Assembly (NCBI RefSeq): GCF_018128545.1
Contig: NZ_JAGSND010000012.1
Span: forward strand, 1 to 64,000
DNA from: Sinanaerobacter chloroacetimidivorans
GTDB lineage: Bacteria; Bacillota; Clostridia; Peptostreptococcales; Anaerovoracaceae
DNA length: 64,000 bases
Direction: 5' to 3'
Shown here: one piece after another, positions 1 to 8,029 of the stretch
Numbering within the stretch: position 1 is the first letter of the stretch
Layout: each line of letters starts with the position of its first letter
Notes under the pieces: generated by a model
The model's input: only the letters and a program-made list of their open reading frames with translations
The model's database searches: none
What the model was told of the DNA's origin: nothing
Made by a program: the position numbers and the translations under genes

Positions 1-560
1 TGAGTACTTGCAATTTTCAAGGTTCTATTTGAGCCTTCTTCTTTCGCTCCGGTTTTCATAAACCACTTGACACTACCCGTTTACGAGTTTCTGATAAATA
101 CAAAACGATAACAGTTGATCAGACAGTATCTCATCATTCTTTTCAGCTGTTATTTTTGTTTTAATATAAAAAAAGCAATTCTCGTGCCATGTCATTTCCT
201 TTTAATGAAATGAACCTCTTGTATGATCTGAAAACATTGCAAATAATAGACAGAAAATATCTAATATTCTGCCATATCGGAACCGGACTTCTGCATTATA
301 ATAAAAAATACATAATTTAATAAATGTAAATAAAAGGAAAACAAGGATGCGTGATATCTGTTGAAACATAGGAATTGCAATAATTCTCAATGATACAGAC
401 CCATAAAAAATATAATAAAGAAACTATTCATTATAAGATAAAGGTATCCAAATGTAGATAGCTTCCTATTCTTTATAATTCAAGGTTTTAAGGTTAACGT
501 TTTATAATGGTTATTTATTATTGAATAATGACCTTCGCTAAATTAATGGAGGAAGCTTTT
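1..560. other. Gene-poor, AT-rich leading region
   Basis: No ORF with a credible ribosome-binding site and codon pattern is visible on either strand over this stretch. Near the left edge a short inverted repeat (GGTTC, 5-nt loop, GAGCC, about 21-35) followed by pyrimidine-rich sequence could be the terminator of a gene lying outside the window. The rest is AT-rich and probably holds the promoter for the dehydrogenase pair at 673, but I cannot place -35/-10 boxes with confidence. Confidence 0.4.
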
Positions 561-635
561 TTGAATATCTTAAACGCTTGGAATTGGAAGACCTTATACT
601 TCAGAATAAAATATGGGCATGTTTATTGCTTATAA
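561..635 (+). CDS. Possible 24-aa leader ORF upstream of the dehydrogenase pair
   Basis: A TTG-initiated 24-codon ORF sits 8 nt after a GGAGG (548-552) and ends 37 nt before the first dehydrogenase. The only support is the well-placed ribosome-binding site; the peptide (rich in Trp, Tyr, Leu) matches nothing I recognise. It could be a leader peptide or a chance ORF. Confidence 0.2.
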   Translation: MNILNAWNWKTLYFRIKYGHVYCL

Positions 636-672
636 CAATCTGCAATAATAATATTTTGAGTGGAGGTTCATT

Positions 673-1584
673 ATGGTCGAAATAATTAAAAATGTAACGA
701 TTGTCGGATCCGGTGTTCAAGGTTCGATGCTTGCATTCCGCAGCGCGCTCTACGGGAAAAACGTCTGCATTTATGATGTAAGCCATGAAGCGGCACAGAA
801 AGCTCTAAATAAAATCAAAGATTGGCTTTCGGAATATTCTGCAGATGGTAAAATTAAAACGAATGAAATAGACGACGTCTTGATGCGGATTCAAATTTCG
901 GATAATCTGAAAGAAGCCCTGGCTGACGCTGAGCTTGCCATAGAAAATGTGCCTGAAAAACTTGAACTCAAACAAAAAGTATGGTCGGAAATCGATATGG
1001 CCGCTCCGGAAATAACGCTTCTTACAACGAACAGCTCTTCTTTAAGGAGCTCTCAAATAGGCGTCAACGTGAAGAGAAAAGATAAAACTTTTAATTTGAA
1101 CTTCATGACTCCCACAAGAGATGATCTGGTCGAAGTCATGTGGAACGATGATACGTCTGAAAAATCGAAAGCGCTTATACTTGAATTTCTTAAGTCAAAC
1201 AAACATATTCCCATTATTACAAATAAGGAGATAAAAGGTTTTTCCTTAAACCGTGTTTGGCGCGTAATAAAAAAGGAATGCCTCAAGCTTTGGGCAGAAG
1301 GTTACATTCGACCTGAGGATCTTGACAGAGCTTTTATGATGGAGTGGGCTACGGATCACGGCCCTTTCGGGCTTATGGATAAGGTGGGGCTTGATGTCAT
1401 CAGAGACATTGAATACAGTTATTACAATGAAAGCGGAGATCAATCCGATGTTCCTCCCAAAGCGCTTGATGAAATGATTGAAAAAGGATGGCTTGGTGAA
1501 AAGACCGGCAAAGGATTTTATGAATATCCGGATCCTGCTTATCTGAAACCTGATTTTTTTAAGAAAGGAATTGAAACAAAATGA
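673..1584 (+). CDS. 3-hydroxyacyl-CoA dehydrogenase family protein, catalytic His replaced
   Basis: A 303-aa protein with the 3-hydroxyacyl-CoA dehydrogenase layout: an N-terminal Rossmann domain with GSGVQG in the GxGxxG position (about residues 12-17), a TNSSSL segment where the family has its TNTSSL substrate loop, and a C-terminal helical HCDH domain. Normal members oxidise L-3-hydroxyacyl-CoA to 3-ketoacyl-CoA with NAD+ using a His-Glu pair. The HFFNP-type motif that carries the His reads NFMTP here, putting Asn143 at the His position, so activity may be altered or lost. Start is the ATG after GTGGAGG. It overlaps the next gene by 4 nt (ATGA), so the two are very likely co-translated and may form a heteromer. 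Family call is firm; the true substrate is unknown. Confidence 0.8.
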   Translation: MVEIIKNVTIVGSGVQGSMLAFRSALYGKNVCIYDVSHEAAQKALNKIKDWLSEYSADGKIKTNEIDDVLMRIQISDNLKEALADAELAIENVPEKLELKQKVWSEIDMAAPEITLLTTNSSSLRSSQIGVNVKRKDKTFNLNFMTPTRDDLVEVMWNDDTSEKSKALILEFLKSNKHIPIITNKEIKGFSLNRVWRVIKKECLKLWAEGYIRPEDLDRAFMMEWATDHGPFGLMDKVGLDVIRDIEYSYYNESGDQSDVPPKALDEMIEKGWLGEKTGKGFYEYPDPAYLKPDFFKKGIETK

Positions 1585-2528
1585 AAAAACCGGAAGAAAT
1601 CAAAAAAGTAGCAGTTCTGGGCTGCGGATTTATTGGCTTCAGTTTTGGAATCGTATTCAGCCGAAAAGGAATTGAAGTCAATATGTATAACCGAAAATCG
1701 AAAAGTCTGGAAAGCGTGAAAGAGAGGATAAGGGATCAGTTCGAATTCTTAAAGGATGAAGGGATCATTGAGGAAGATTTAATTGAAGCTTCACTGGCAA
1801 GGATCCATACATATGACAATCTTGAAGAAGCGCTTAAAGGTGTAGATTATGTTCAGGAAGCAATGCCTGAGGATATGGCGCTGAAACAGGATATTTTTGC
1901 AGAGGCTGCGCGGCTGACAAATTCCGATGTGATCATTGGCTCAAGCTGTTCCGGACTGAGAAGGGCAGACATCGTGGAAAAGGTTCAAAATCATCCTGAA
2001 AGATGCATGGTGGCACATCCGACGAACCCCCCCCATCTGATTCCTTTTATGGAAATATCCGGCGACGGTGCAAGCAAGGAGGCCAAAGAAGCGGCATATG
2101 CTTTCATGGAGTATCTTGGACAAAAACCGATCCAATGCAAAGAAGTATACGGATATGTACTGAACCGGGTGCAGCTGGCATTGATCCAGGAATCGCTCTA
2201 CCTGGTTGAACAGGATATTTGCACGGTGGAAGCGGTTGAGCGTGCAATCACGGATGGACTGGGATTGAGGTGGGCGTTTACCGGCCCCTACGGCGTTGAA
2301 GAATTAAACTCAGAAAATCTGAGGGAAGGACTCGGAAAATATAAGGCATATATGATCGGAGGCTTTAAAGAACTAGGAAAGGTTACGGATTACGGACAAG
2401 ATTTTATCGATAAGGCCGTCAAAAACTTTAAACCGGTCATGAAAGGAAAGGACCACGACCAATACTTGACGTGGAGGAACAGAATGGTTCTGGGAGCCAG
2501 AAAATTAAAAGGAGATTTTGATAAATAA
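1581..2528 (+). CDS. 3-hydroxyacyl-CoA dehydrogenase (lambda-crystallin/carnitine dehydrogenase-like)
   Basis: A 315-aa paralogue of the upstream protein. Glycine-rich GCGFIG near residues 14-19 marks the NAD site. The catalytic motif is intact as AHPTNPPH with His146, the form seen in lambda-crystallin, L-gulonate dehydrogenase and carnitine dehydrogenase relatives rather than in fatty-acid beta-oxidation enzymes. A C-terminal HCDH domain with ERAITDGLGLRWAFTGP-type sequence follows. Starts inside the stop of the previous gene and ends just before a strong terminator, so this is a two-gene operon. An 8-C run at about 2026-2033 lies inside the catalytic motif and could slip. Substrate is probably a hydroxy acid or hydroxyacyl-CoA; I cannot be more specific. 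Confidence 0.82.
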   Translation: MKKPEEIKKVAVLGCGFIGFSFGIVFSRKGIEVNMYNRKSKSLESVKERIRDQFEFLKDEGIIEEDLIEASLARIHTYDNLEEALKGVDYVQEAMPEDMALKQDIFAEAARLTNSDVIIGSSCSGLRRADIVEKVQNHPERCMVAHPTNPPHLIPFMEISGDGASKEAKEAAYAFMEYLGQKPIQCKEVYGYVLNRVQLALIQESLYLVEQDICTVEAVERAITDGLGLRWAFTGPYGVEELNSENLREGLGKYKAYMIGGFKELGKVTDYGQDFIDKAVKNFKPVMKGKDHDQYLTWRNRMVLGARKLKGDFDK

Positions 2529-2557
2529 AATCCCTTGTTCCACTTAAACCAGGTATA

Positions 2558-2590
2558 ACCCTCGATATGGACCATATCGAGGGTTTTTCT
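2558..2590 (+). terminator. Rho-independent terminator of the dehydrogenase operon
   Basis: Near-perfect inverted repeat CCCTCGATATGG / CCATATCGAGGG followed by TTTTTCT, 30 nt after the second dehydrogenase stop codon. Confidence 0.9.
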
Positions 2591-2811
2591 ATGGTGTTAA
2601 ACAATTCAAAATATTTTTTATTAGAATCTGTCATATGTCGTCATATTTTTAGAAAATATGAAAAATTTTTAATCTTATATGTATAAACTCATGAAATTTG
2701 TAGGACTGATTCGGTTGAATCATAAGATTTGGGAATGATATAATAAACCCAAGCTTTTATAAAGAAGTTTTTCAAAAGTATTTAATAAAACTCATCCAAA
2801 AGGAGGTGAAA
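2591..2811 (+). other. AT-rich intergenic region before the GH10 gene
   Basis: Holds the promoter of the 22-codon ORF and xylanase-like gene. A TATAAT-like box (gATATAATAA near 2738) is present; I do not see a convincing -35. No other structure stands out. Confidence 0.35.
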
Positions 2812-2880
2812 ATGCCTGAAAATAATGAGATTCAGGAGTTTGGCAACAATCTAAATTCTAATTTAAAGGAGGATAAGTAA
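2812..2880 (+). CDS. 22-aa ORF directly abutting the GH10 gene
   Basis: ATG 2812 follows an excellent AAAGGAGGTGAA site with 1-5 nt spacing and the ORF stops (TAA) immediately before the xylanase ATG at 2881, in the same frame. The peptide is hydrophilic and rich in Asn and Glu. The SD of the next gene (AAAGGAGG at about 2864-2871) lies inside this ORF, so translation of the two is probably coupled. It may be a leader peptide, or an upstream start giving a longer precursor after stop-codon readthrough; no homologue recognised. Confidence 0.5.
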   Translation: MPENNEIQEFGNNLNSNLKEDK

Positions 2881-4812
2881 ATGACAAAAAACAAACGTAA
2901 ATTATCCCTGGCGCTTGCCATCGGTCTCTGCCTGAGCTTGTTTGGCGGTCTCTGCTCACCCGTGAATGTGTCGGCGTATGACTATAATCTACCGTCCCTG
3001 TGGCAAGAGTACGAAGACTACTTCATTATAGGCACCTTCGGCGGCTGGAATAGTCAGCATTCGATGTACCACTACCGGTATAGCAGCTTCCCCAACGACC
3101 TGAAGCTGGTCGGCCAGATTGGCAGCCCTGATAGCGGTATCAACACACCCTCCCGCAACGAATATAATAGACGTGTTGCGGAAATCAACGCCGACACCAG
3201 CCTCAGCGATGCGGATAAAGCGCGGTTAATCGAGGAAGCCAACCGGAACGTGGTGCTGCTTGCCAACCCAAATAGCATCCGGATGCTGGATCAAATCCGG
3301 GAGTACAACAAAACCGTCCCTGAGCGGGATCAGAAGAAGATCCGCGCTCATGTGCTGGTGTGGCACGGCGGCCAGCAGCCTATGTATTTCTTCTGCAACG
3401 GTTTTAACTACAATGGCAATAAAATAACTGCCGACTGGGCGAGCCCCGAGACCATGCTCGCTCGTTTGGAGAGTTATATCCAACAGATGATGGAGCGTTA
3501 TGCACCCTACAACGACATCATCTACTCCTGGGATGTGGTCAACGAGGGTCTCGACGATTACACCGGCCAGGTGCGCAATATGGATGACCCCCTCACCCAG
3601 AGCGGTCAGTGGGGAAATATCTTCCGCCGGACGGATTTGGACGATCCTGGCAAGGAGGACCAGCGGCTGTATGAGGAGTCCGTGTACATCCGCAAGGCAT
3701 TTGAGTTCGCCCGCAAGTACTCTGATCAGTATGGTGCCGACTGGACCCTCTACTACAACGACTTCCAGGACAGCAACAAGCCTTATGAGCCCAAGATGAG
3801 CCAGACTATTAAGATGCTCAAGCCCATCTACGAGGCCGGCAACATCGACGGATACGGTATGCAGGGCCGCCTGGCCACGGCTTATCCGTCCATTGATTTA
3901 CTTCGCCAGCAAATTGAGCTGGGCCTGACCGTGGCTGACGAGTTCTCCTTCACCGAGACGGATATCCGCAGCGACTTCAAACCAAATCCCGACTGGGATC
4001 CCACCAAGCCTGCCGAGCCCACCGGAGACACCCTCGAAACCAATACATACGATGTGAAAAACGGCCCGGCGATCAGAAGAGATGGTTGGGGCCGTATGAA
4101 TCAGGATGGATGGACCGCGCAAAAGGCATCTGAAATGGCAATGCGCGAGGATATCCAGCGCGAGCAGGCAGACTACACTGCCGACCTCATGGACCTCCTC
4201 ATCGAGTACAAGGACAAGTTCGTGGTCATGCAGTGGGACGGCTCCAGCGATAGCAACACCTTCAACAGGAGCAAGGGCGCTCACCTGTGGGGTGGCGTGG
4301 CCGGAAATCCGGAGAAGATGTCCTACTTTGCCTTCATCGGCGCGCCAAACCGCGACAAGCTAAAGAATGCCCTCGAGTCCGGCCCCACCGACGATATGGC
4401 CGGCAAATACCCTGCTCAGAAATGGGCTGCATATCAGGAGGCCAGGGACGTGGCAGAACCCCTGGTGACTAAGAGAATCTACGATATGGACGGTGTCAAC
4501 GCGGTCAAGGAAGCCCTGACCAACCTCAACAACGCCATCGACACACTCGACTTGGGCATCAAGATACTTAAGGATTACGTTGAAAGTACGGACTTGAATA
4601 ACGGCAATAAAAACGCCCTGACGGTGAAACTTGATCAGGCTCTTAATCTGCTAATAAAGAAAGGTGATAAGAAGGACGAAGCGATCGACGTAATGAATGG
4701 TTTTGTCGTCCAGGTCAATAGTCTTGCAGGCGCAGGAAAGCTGACTGAAGAGGAGACGGCAAAACTAATAAAAACAGCGGAGGAGATTATCTCCAACATA
4801 AATAAGCTTTGA
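2881..4812 (+). CDS. Secreted GH10-like endo-1,4-beta-xylanase with C-terminal FIVAR-like helices
   Basis: A 643-aa exported protein: Lys-rich N terminus, hydrophobic core and cleavage near residues 31-32 (VSA). The body is a glycoside hydrolase family 10 TIM barrel: RAHVLVWHG before strand 3, WDVVNE with acid/base Glu222, and TETDIR with nucleophile Glu359. GH10 enzymes cut xylan backbones by a retaining mechanism outside the cell. The extra length comes from insertions (about residues 60-110 and 370-400) and a C-terminal helical, Lys/Asp-rich module (about 545-643) resembling FIVAR repeats of cell-wall proteins. No dockerin, CBM or SLH domain is evident. Codon use is visibly richer in G/C at third positions than the neighbours, suggesting later acquisition. 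The exact substrate is not certain because the barrel is divergent. Confidence 0.8.
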   Translation: MTKNKRKLSLALAIGLCLSLFGGLCSPVNVSAYDYNLPSLWQEYEDYFIIGTFGGWNSQHSMYHYRYSSFPNDLKLVGQIGSPDSGINTPSRNEYNRRVAEINADTSLSDADKARLIEEANRNVVLLANPNSIRMLDQIREYNKTVPERDQKKIRAHVLVWHGGQQPMYFFCNGFNYNGNKITADWASPETMLARLESYIQQMMERYAPYNDIIYSWDVVNEGLDDYTGQVRNMDDPLTQSGQWGNIFRRTDLDDPGKEDQRLYEESVYIRKAFEFARKYSDQYGADWTLYYNDFQDSNKPYEPKMSQTIKMLKPIYEAGNIDGYGMQGRLATAYPSIDLLRQQIELGLTVADEFSFTETDIRSDFKPNPDWDPTKPAEPTGDTLETNTYDVKNGPAIRRDGWGRMNQDGWTAQKASEMAMREDIQREQADYTADLMDLLIEYKDKFVVMQWDGSSDSNTFNRSKGAHLWGGVAGNPEKMSYFAFIGAPNRDKLKNALESGPTDDMAGKYPAQKWAAYQEARDVAEPLVTKRIYDMDGVNAVKEALTNLNNAIDTLDLGIKILKDYVESTDLNNGNKNALTVKLDQALNLLIKKGDKKDEAIDVMNGFVVQVNSLAGAGKLTEEETAKLIKTAEEIISNINKL

Positions 4813-4932
4813 TTATTTCCATGCACAGCATCAGATCGATAAAGAACAACCGGATCAGGCAGCAGTGCACCTAGGTGACAAAGGGTACTTGGAAAGATAC
4901 GACCTTTAAAAATACAATTCCAGACAGAAAAT

Positions 4933-4972
4933 CCAAAGGCGTCAGAACAGCTCTTCTGGTGCCTTTGTTTTT
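4933..4972 (+). terminator. Terminator downstream of the GH10 gene
   Basis: CAAAGGC ... GCCTTTG with an inner AGAA/TTCT pairing, followed by TTTTT. Lies about 120 nt after the stop codon; the stretch between (4813-4932) shows no other feature. Confidence 0.75.
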
Positions 4973-5115
4973 ACATCCAGCCTTGTCATTCAAAACCAAA
5001 ATGCTATAATATGGTTGTGGTAGACGAATATTAATTATAATGAAATCAAAACAAAATTGATGGGATGAACTACTGCACTTTTTAAACTTATGCAAAGTAT
5101 TGGGAAGGTGAATCC

Positions 5116-6399
5116 ATGGGACATATTACAAGTAAAGATGCTTATAAGAATTTAGAAGAAAGAATCAATTGGTTTACACAAGGGGCTCCGCCATCGGATA
5201 GCCTATATAAAATTTTGCAAATTCTATATACAGAAACTGAAGCTAAACGAGTCGCGCTATTGCCAGTTCGGCCATTTACTGCAAAAAAAACAGCAAAAAT
5301 CTGGAATATCAGTGAAGGTGAGGCAGAAACTTTTTTAGAGCATCTTTGCGAGAAGGCGTTACTTGTGGATTCGTTTTATAAAGGGGTACGTCAATTTGTA
5401 ATGCCGCCGCCAATGGCAGGATTTATTGAATTTGCATTGATGCGAACAAGAGGCGATATTGATCAGAAGTATTTAAGTGAATTGTATTATCAATATATGA
5501 ATGTAGAAGAAGATTTTGTTAAGGATTTATTTTTCGCAACAGAGACGCATCTTGGACGAGTTTATGTGCAGGAGCCAATCTTGACGAATGATAACACAAT
5601 TCATATTTTGGATTACGAAAGAGCAAGCTATATCATTGAGGAAGCAACTCATATCGGCCTTGGAGTTTGTTATTGCAGGCATAAGATGTTACATGCGGGC
5701 CACCCATGTGAAATCAATGCCCCATTGGATGTTTGCCTTACCTTTGGAAATGTTGCACGTTCTCTTGCAGAAAATGGGCAGCATGCGAGATTAATTGATA
5801 AGAAGGAGGCAATGGATGTATTAGAACGTTCTTATGCAGCCAATCTGGTGCAAATTGGCGAAAATGTTCGGGAAGCCCCGGCATTTATTTGCAATTGCTG
5901 CGGTTGTTGTTGTGAAGCCTTGCAAGCAGCAAGAAAATTTAGCCCAATGCAGCCAGTGGCTACTACAAATTATATCCCTAAGATTTCGAAAGAATGCGCA
6001 GGATGTGGTAAATGTGAAAAGGTATGTCCGGTATTAGCTATTTCTATGCAAAAAAACAAAGAGGGTAAGGCGGTAGCTCAAGTAGATCATGAGGTATGCC
6101 TTGGTTGTGGTGTATGTGTGCGAAGTTGTCCCCAAAATGCTATTGAATTTCTGCGAAGAGAGGTTCAAGTCATTACACCGGTGAATAGTACCCATCGATT
6201 TGTATTACAAGCGATCGAAAAAGGAACCCTCCAAAATCTCATATTTGATAACCAGGCATTTGCCAATCATCGTGCGATGGCCGCGGTACTTGGAGTTATT
6301 CTTAAATTACCGCCTTTAAAGCAGATGATGGCTAGTAAACAGTTTAAATCCATATATTTGGATAAACTGTTGTCAGATAAACGTGCTAAAAGGTTGTAA
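5116..6399 (+). CDS. 4Fe-4S dicluster protein of unknown function
   Basis: A 427-aa soluble protein. The first ~160 residues look like a winged-helix-type helical region (KTAKIWNISEGEAETFLEHL). The middle holds a Cys/His cluster (CYCRHKMLHAGHPC, about 178-191) and CNCCGCCC (about 260-267). A bacterial 2[4Fe-4S] ferredoxin domain follows, CxxCxxCxxxCP from Cys294 and again about 33 residues later, then a ~75-residue helical tail. This Cys arrangement occurs in uncharacterised ferredoxin-like proteins of anaerobic Bacillota; an electron-transfer or redox-sensing role is inference. Start is the ATG after GGGAAGGTGAA. Single gene; the following M23 gene is 33 nt downstream and may be co-transcribed. 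Confidence 0.7.
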   Translation: MGHITSKDAYKNLEERINWFTQGAPPSDSLYKILQILYTETEAKRVALLPVRPFTAKKTAKIWNISEGEAETFLEHLCEKALLVDSFYKGVRQFVMPPPMAGFIEFALMRTRGDIDQKYLSELYYQYMNVEEDFVKDLFFATETHLGRVYVQEPILTNDNTIHILDYERASYIIEEATHIGLGVCYCRHKMLHAGHPCEINAPLDVCLTFGNVARSLAENGQHARLIDKKEAMDVLERSYAANLVQIGENVREAPAFICNCCGCCCEALQAARKFSPMQPVATTNYIPKISKECAGCGKCEKVCPVLAISMQKNKEGKAVAQVDHEVCLGCGVCVRSCPQNAIEFLRREVQVITPVNSTHRFVLQAIEKGTLQNLIFDNQAFANHRAMAAVLGVILKLPPLKQMMASKQFKSIYLDKLLSDKRAKRL

Positions 6400-6432
6400 A
6401 AGAGTTCCTAGTAAGAAAAAGGGGGTAATGAA

Positions 6433-7131
6433 ATGAAAGGATTCGACGATCCGGCTATCATCGGCTTTCCATTAAGAGGAGAGTGGATGGCACCCAATAC
6501 TCCGGGGAAAAGGATTCCAAGCCACGGAACAGACCAATTGGGAGAGCGCTATGCTTTTGATTTTTTACAGGTTGATTGGGCAAGAACAGGGAGACCCTTT
6601 TATCGGAAAAATCTATTACAGTATCTCTTCTTTGGCGTTCCCTTAAACAAGTGTTACGGCTGGGGTCAGGAAATATATGCACCTTGTGACGGGGAAATTA
6701 TCAAAGCCGAAGACGGTTATAAAGAAAGGCCAATAGTCAATTTGTTTTCCGATTTGTTCGTCGCTTTAAAGAATGCTAATATGTTCAATCCTGAAAAAGA
6801 TGATATTCGGACTGTTGCCGGCAACTATATTATTTTGAAATGCGTTGATCATGTATACGCCGCATTCGCCCATTTGCAAACGGGGTCCATTACAGTTTCT
6901 GTTGGTCAGGCTGTAAAAAAAGGAGATATTTTAGGAAAAGTAGGGCATTCAGGCAATTCAACAGCTCCGCACCTGCATTTCCAGCTCATGGACAGCAGTG
7001 ATTTGCTTTCAGCAAAGGGTATCCCATGTGCTTTTGAGCAGTATGAAATTTTTCGGGATGGTAAATGGGAAACGGTATATAGAAGCGTTCCTTCTGACAA
7101 GGATAGAATAAGATATCAACGGAGGTTATAA
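6433..7131 (+). CDS. M23 family (LytM-type) metallopeptidase
   Basis: A 232-aa protein with the M23 zinc site: His31 and Asp43 (SHGTD...YAFDF) and the HxH pair His180/His182 in APHLHFQ, after the typical GKVGHSGNS glycine segment. M23 enzymes cut peptide crossbridges in peptidoglycan or other glycine-rich peptides. There is no signal peptide, so it either acts inside the cell or leaves by another route; cytosolic M23-like proteins of this size are common in Bacillota. SD AAAGGGGG. Only 4 nt separate it from the DUF4256 gene, so these two are one operon. Confidence 0.78.
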   Translation: MKGFDDPAIIGFPLRGEWMAPNTPGKRIPSHGTDQLGERYAFDFLQVDWARTGRPFYRKNLLQYLFFGVPLNKCYGWGQEIYAPCDGEIIKAEDGYKERPIVNLFSDLFVALKNANMFNPEKDDIRTVAGNYIILKCVDHVYAAFAHLQTGSITVSVGQAVKKGDILGKVGHSGNSTAPHLHFQLMDSSDLLSAKGIPCAFEQYEIFRDGKWETVYRSVPSDKDRIRYQRRL

Positions 7132-7135
7132 AAGT

Positions 7136-7708
7136 ATGAATAACATCAATAGTAATATAGAGTCGCCACCAGAGCAACGTGAGGAATTACTAAGCGCATT
7201 GAAAGCTCGTTTTGAGAAAAACATGAACCGTCATAAAGGTCTTGAATGGGCAAAAGTACAAGCAAAGCTGGAAACTAATACTGAAAAATTATGGTCACTT
7301 AACGAAATGGAAAGAACCGGCGGTGAACCGGATGTTGTTGGTCAGGATAGAACGACGGGCGAATATATTTTTTATGATTGTTCGGCGGAAAGCCCTAAAG
7401 GCCGCAGAAGTGTTTGTTACGACCGTAAAGCGTTGGAGTCAAGGAAAGAACATAAACCAGACAATAGCGCTATTGATATGGCTGCTGCCATGGGCATTGA
7501 AATTTTGACGGAAGAACAATACCGGGAGCTGCAGAAACTTGGAAATTTCGATACGAAAACATCAAGCTGGGTGGAAACACCTGCGAGTATTAGGAAACTC
7601 GGCGGGGCCCTCTTTTGTGATCGTCGCTACGACACCGTCTTTTTATACCACAATGGAGCAGAATCCTATTATACTGCCAGGGGCTTCCGAGGCTCACTCA
7701 GAGTCTAA
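7136..7708 (+). CDS. DUF4256 domain protein
   Basis: A 190-aa soluble protein that I recognise as DUF4256, a family of about 185 residues found across Bacillota: ...GGEPDVVGQD..., YDCSAESPKGRRSVCYDR, and a C-terminal LFCDRRYDTVFLYHNGAESYY segment. Function is unknown. No transmembrane segment or nucleotide-binding motif is visible. SD CGGAGG; 4 nt after the M23 gene. Confidence 0.75.
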   Translation: MNNINSNIESPPEQREELLSALKARFEKNMNRHKGLEWAKVQAKLETNTEKLWSLNEMERTGGEPDVVGQDRTTGEYIFYDCSAESPKGRRSVCYDRKALESRKEHKPDNSAIDMAAAMGIEILTEEQYRELQKLGNFDTKTSSWVETPASIRKLGGALFCDRRYDTVFLYHNGAESYYTARGFRGSLRV

Positions 7709-7788
7709 ATTTTGTATAGAAAATTCAAAAATGAACCTTCTACCAAGGCTCACCAGCCTCAAGCGGCATCTTTTTTATCTACTCAAGG

Positions 7789-7824
7789 ATCGGGCCGAAG
7801 AATTGCGTTTTTCAGCCCGATTTT
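7789..7824 (+). terminator. Probable terminator of the M23-DUF4256 operon
   Basis: ATCGGGC / GCCCGAT inverted repeat with a 19-nt loop followed by TTTTATC, 80 nt after the DUF4256 stop. Confidence 0.5.
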
Positions 7825-7899
7825 ATCATTACTACCGGCAGGTCGCAGCCAAACAACTTATTCCGCACCCGCTTTCAACGCAGGTTCCAGTGTAGTACC

Positions 7900-7948
7900 A
7901 TAAAAGAAAGAGCCGTTAACTGTGAACAATCTCACGGTTATCGGCTCT
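7900..7948 (-). terminator. Terminator of the PadR-DUF1048-ABC operon (minus strand)
   Basis: Long imperfect hairpin, AGAGCCG ... GTGA / TCAC ... CGGCTCT. Read on the minus strand it is followed by TTTCTTTTA, downstream of the ABC permease gene. Confidence 0.7.
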
Positions 7949-8029
7949 GCGTCTTAGCGTCTGGCTCTTTGATCACTGATATATTTAGTTGTTTTACATT
8001 GATGATCGTTTCCTTTATACATGCAAAGA

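Noticed and set aside
2881..4812. Large ORFs in other frames inside the GH10 gene
   Set aside because: They are shadows of a clearly coding frame with a signal peptide and catalytic motifs; G/C-rich codons suppress stops in the other frames.
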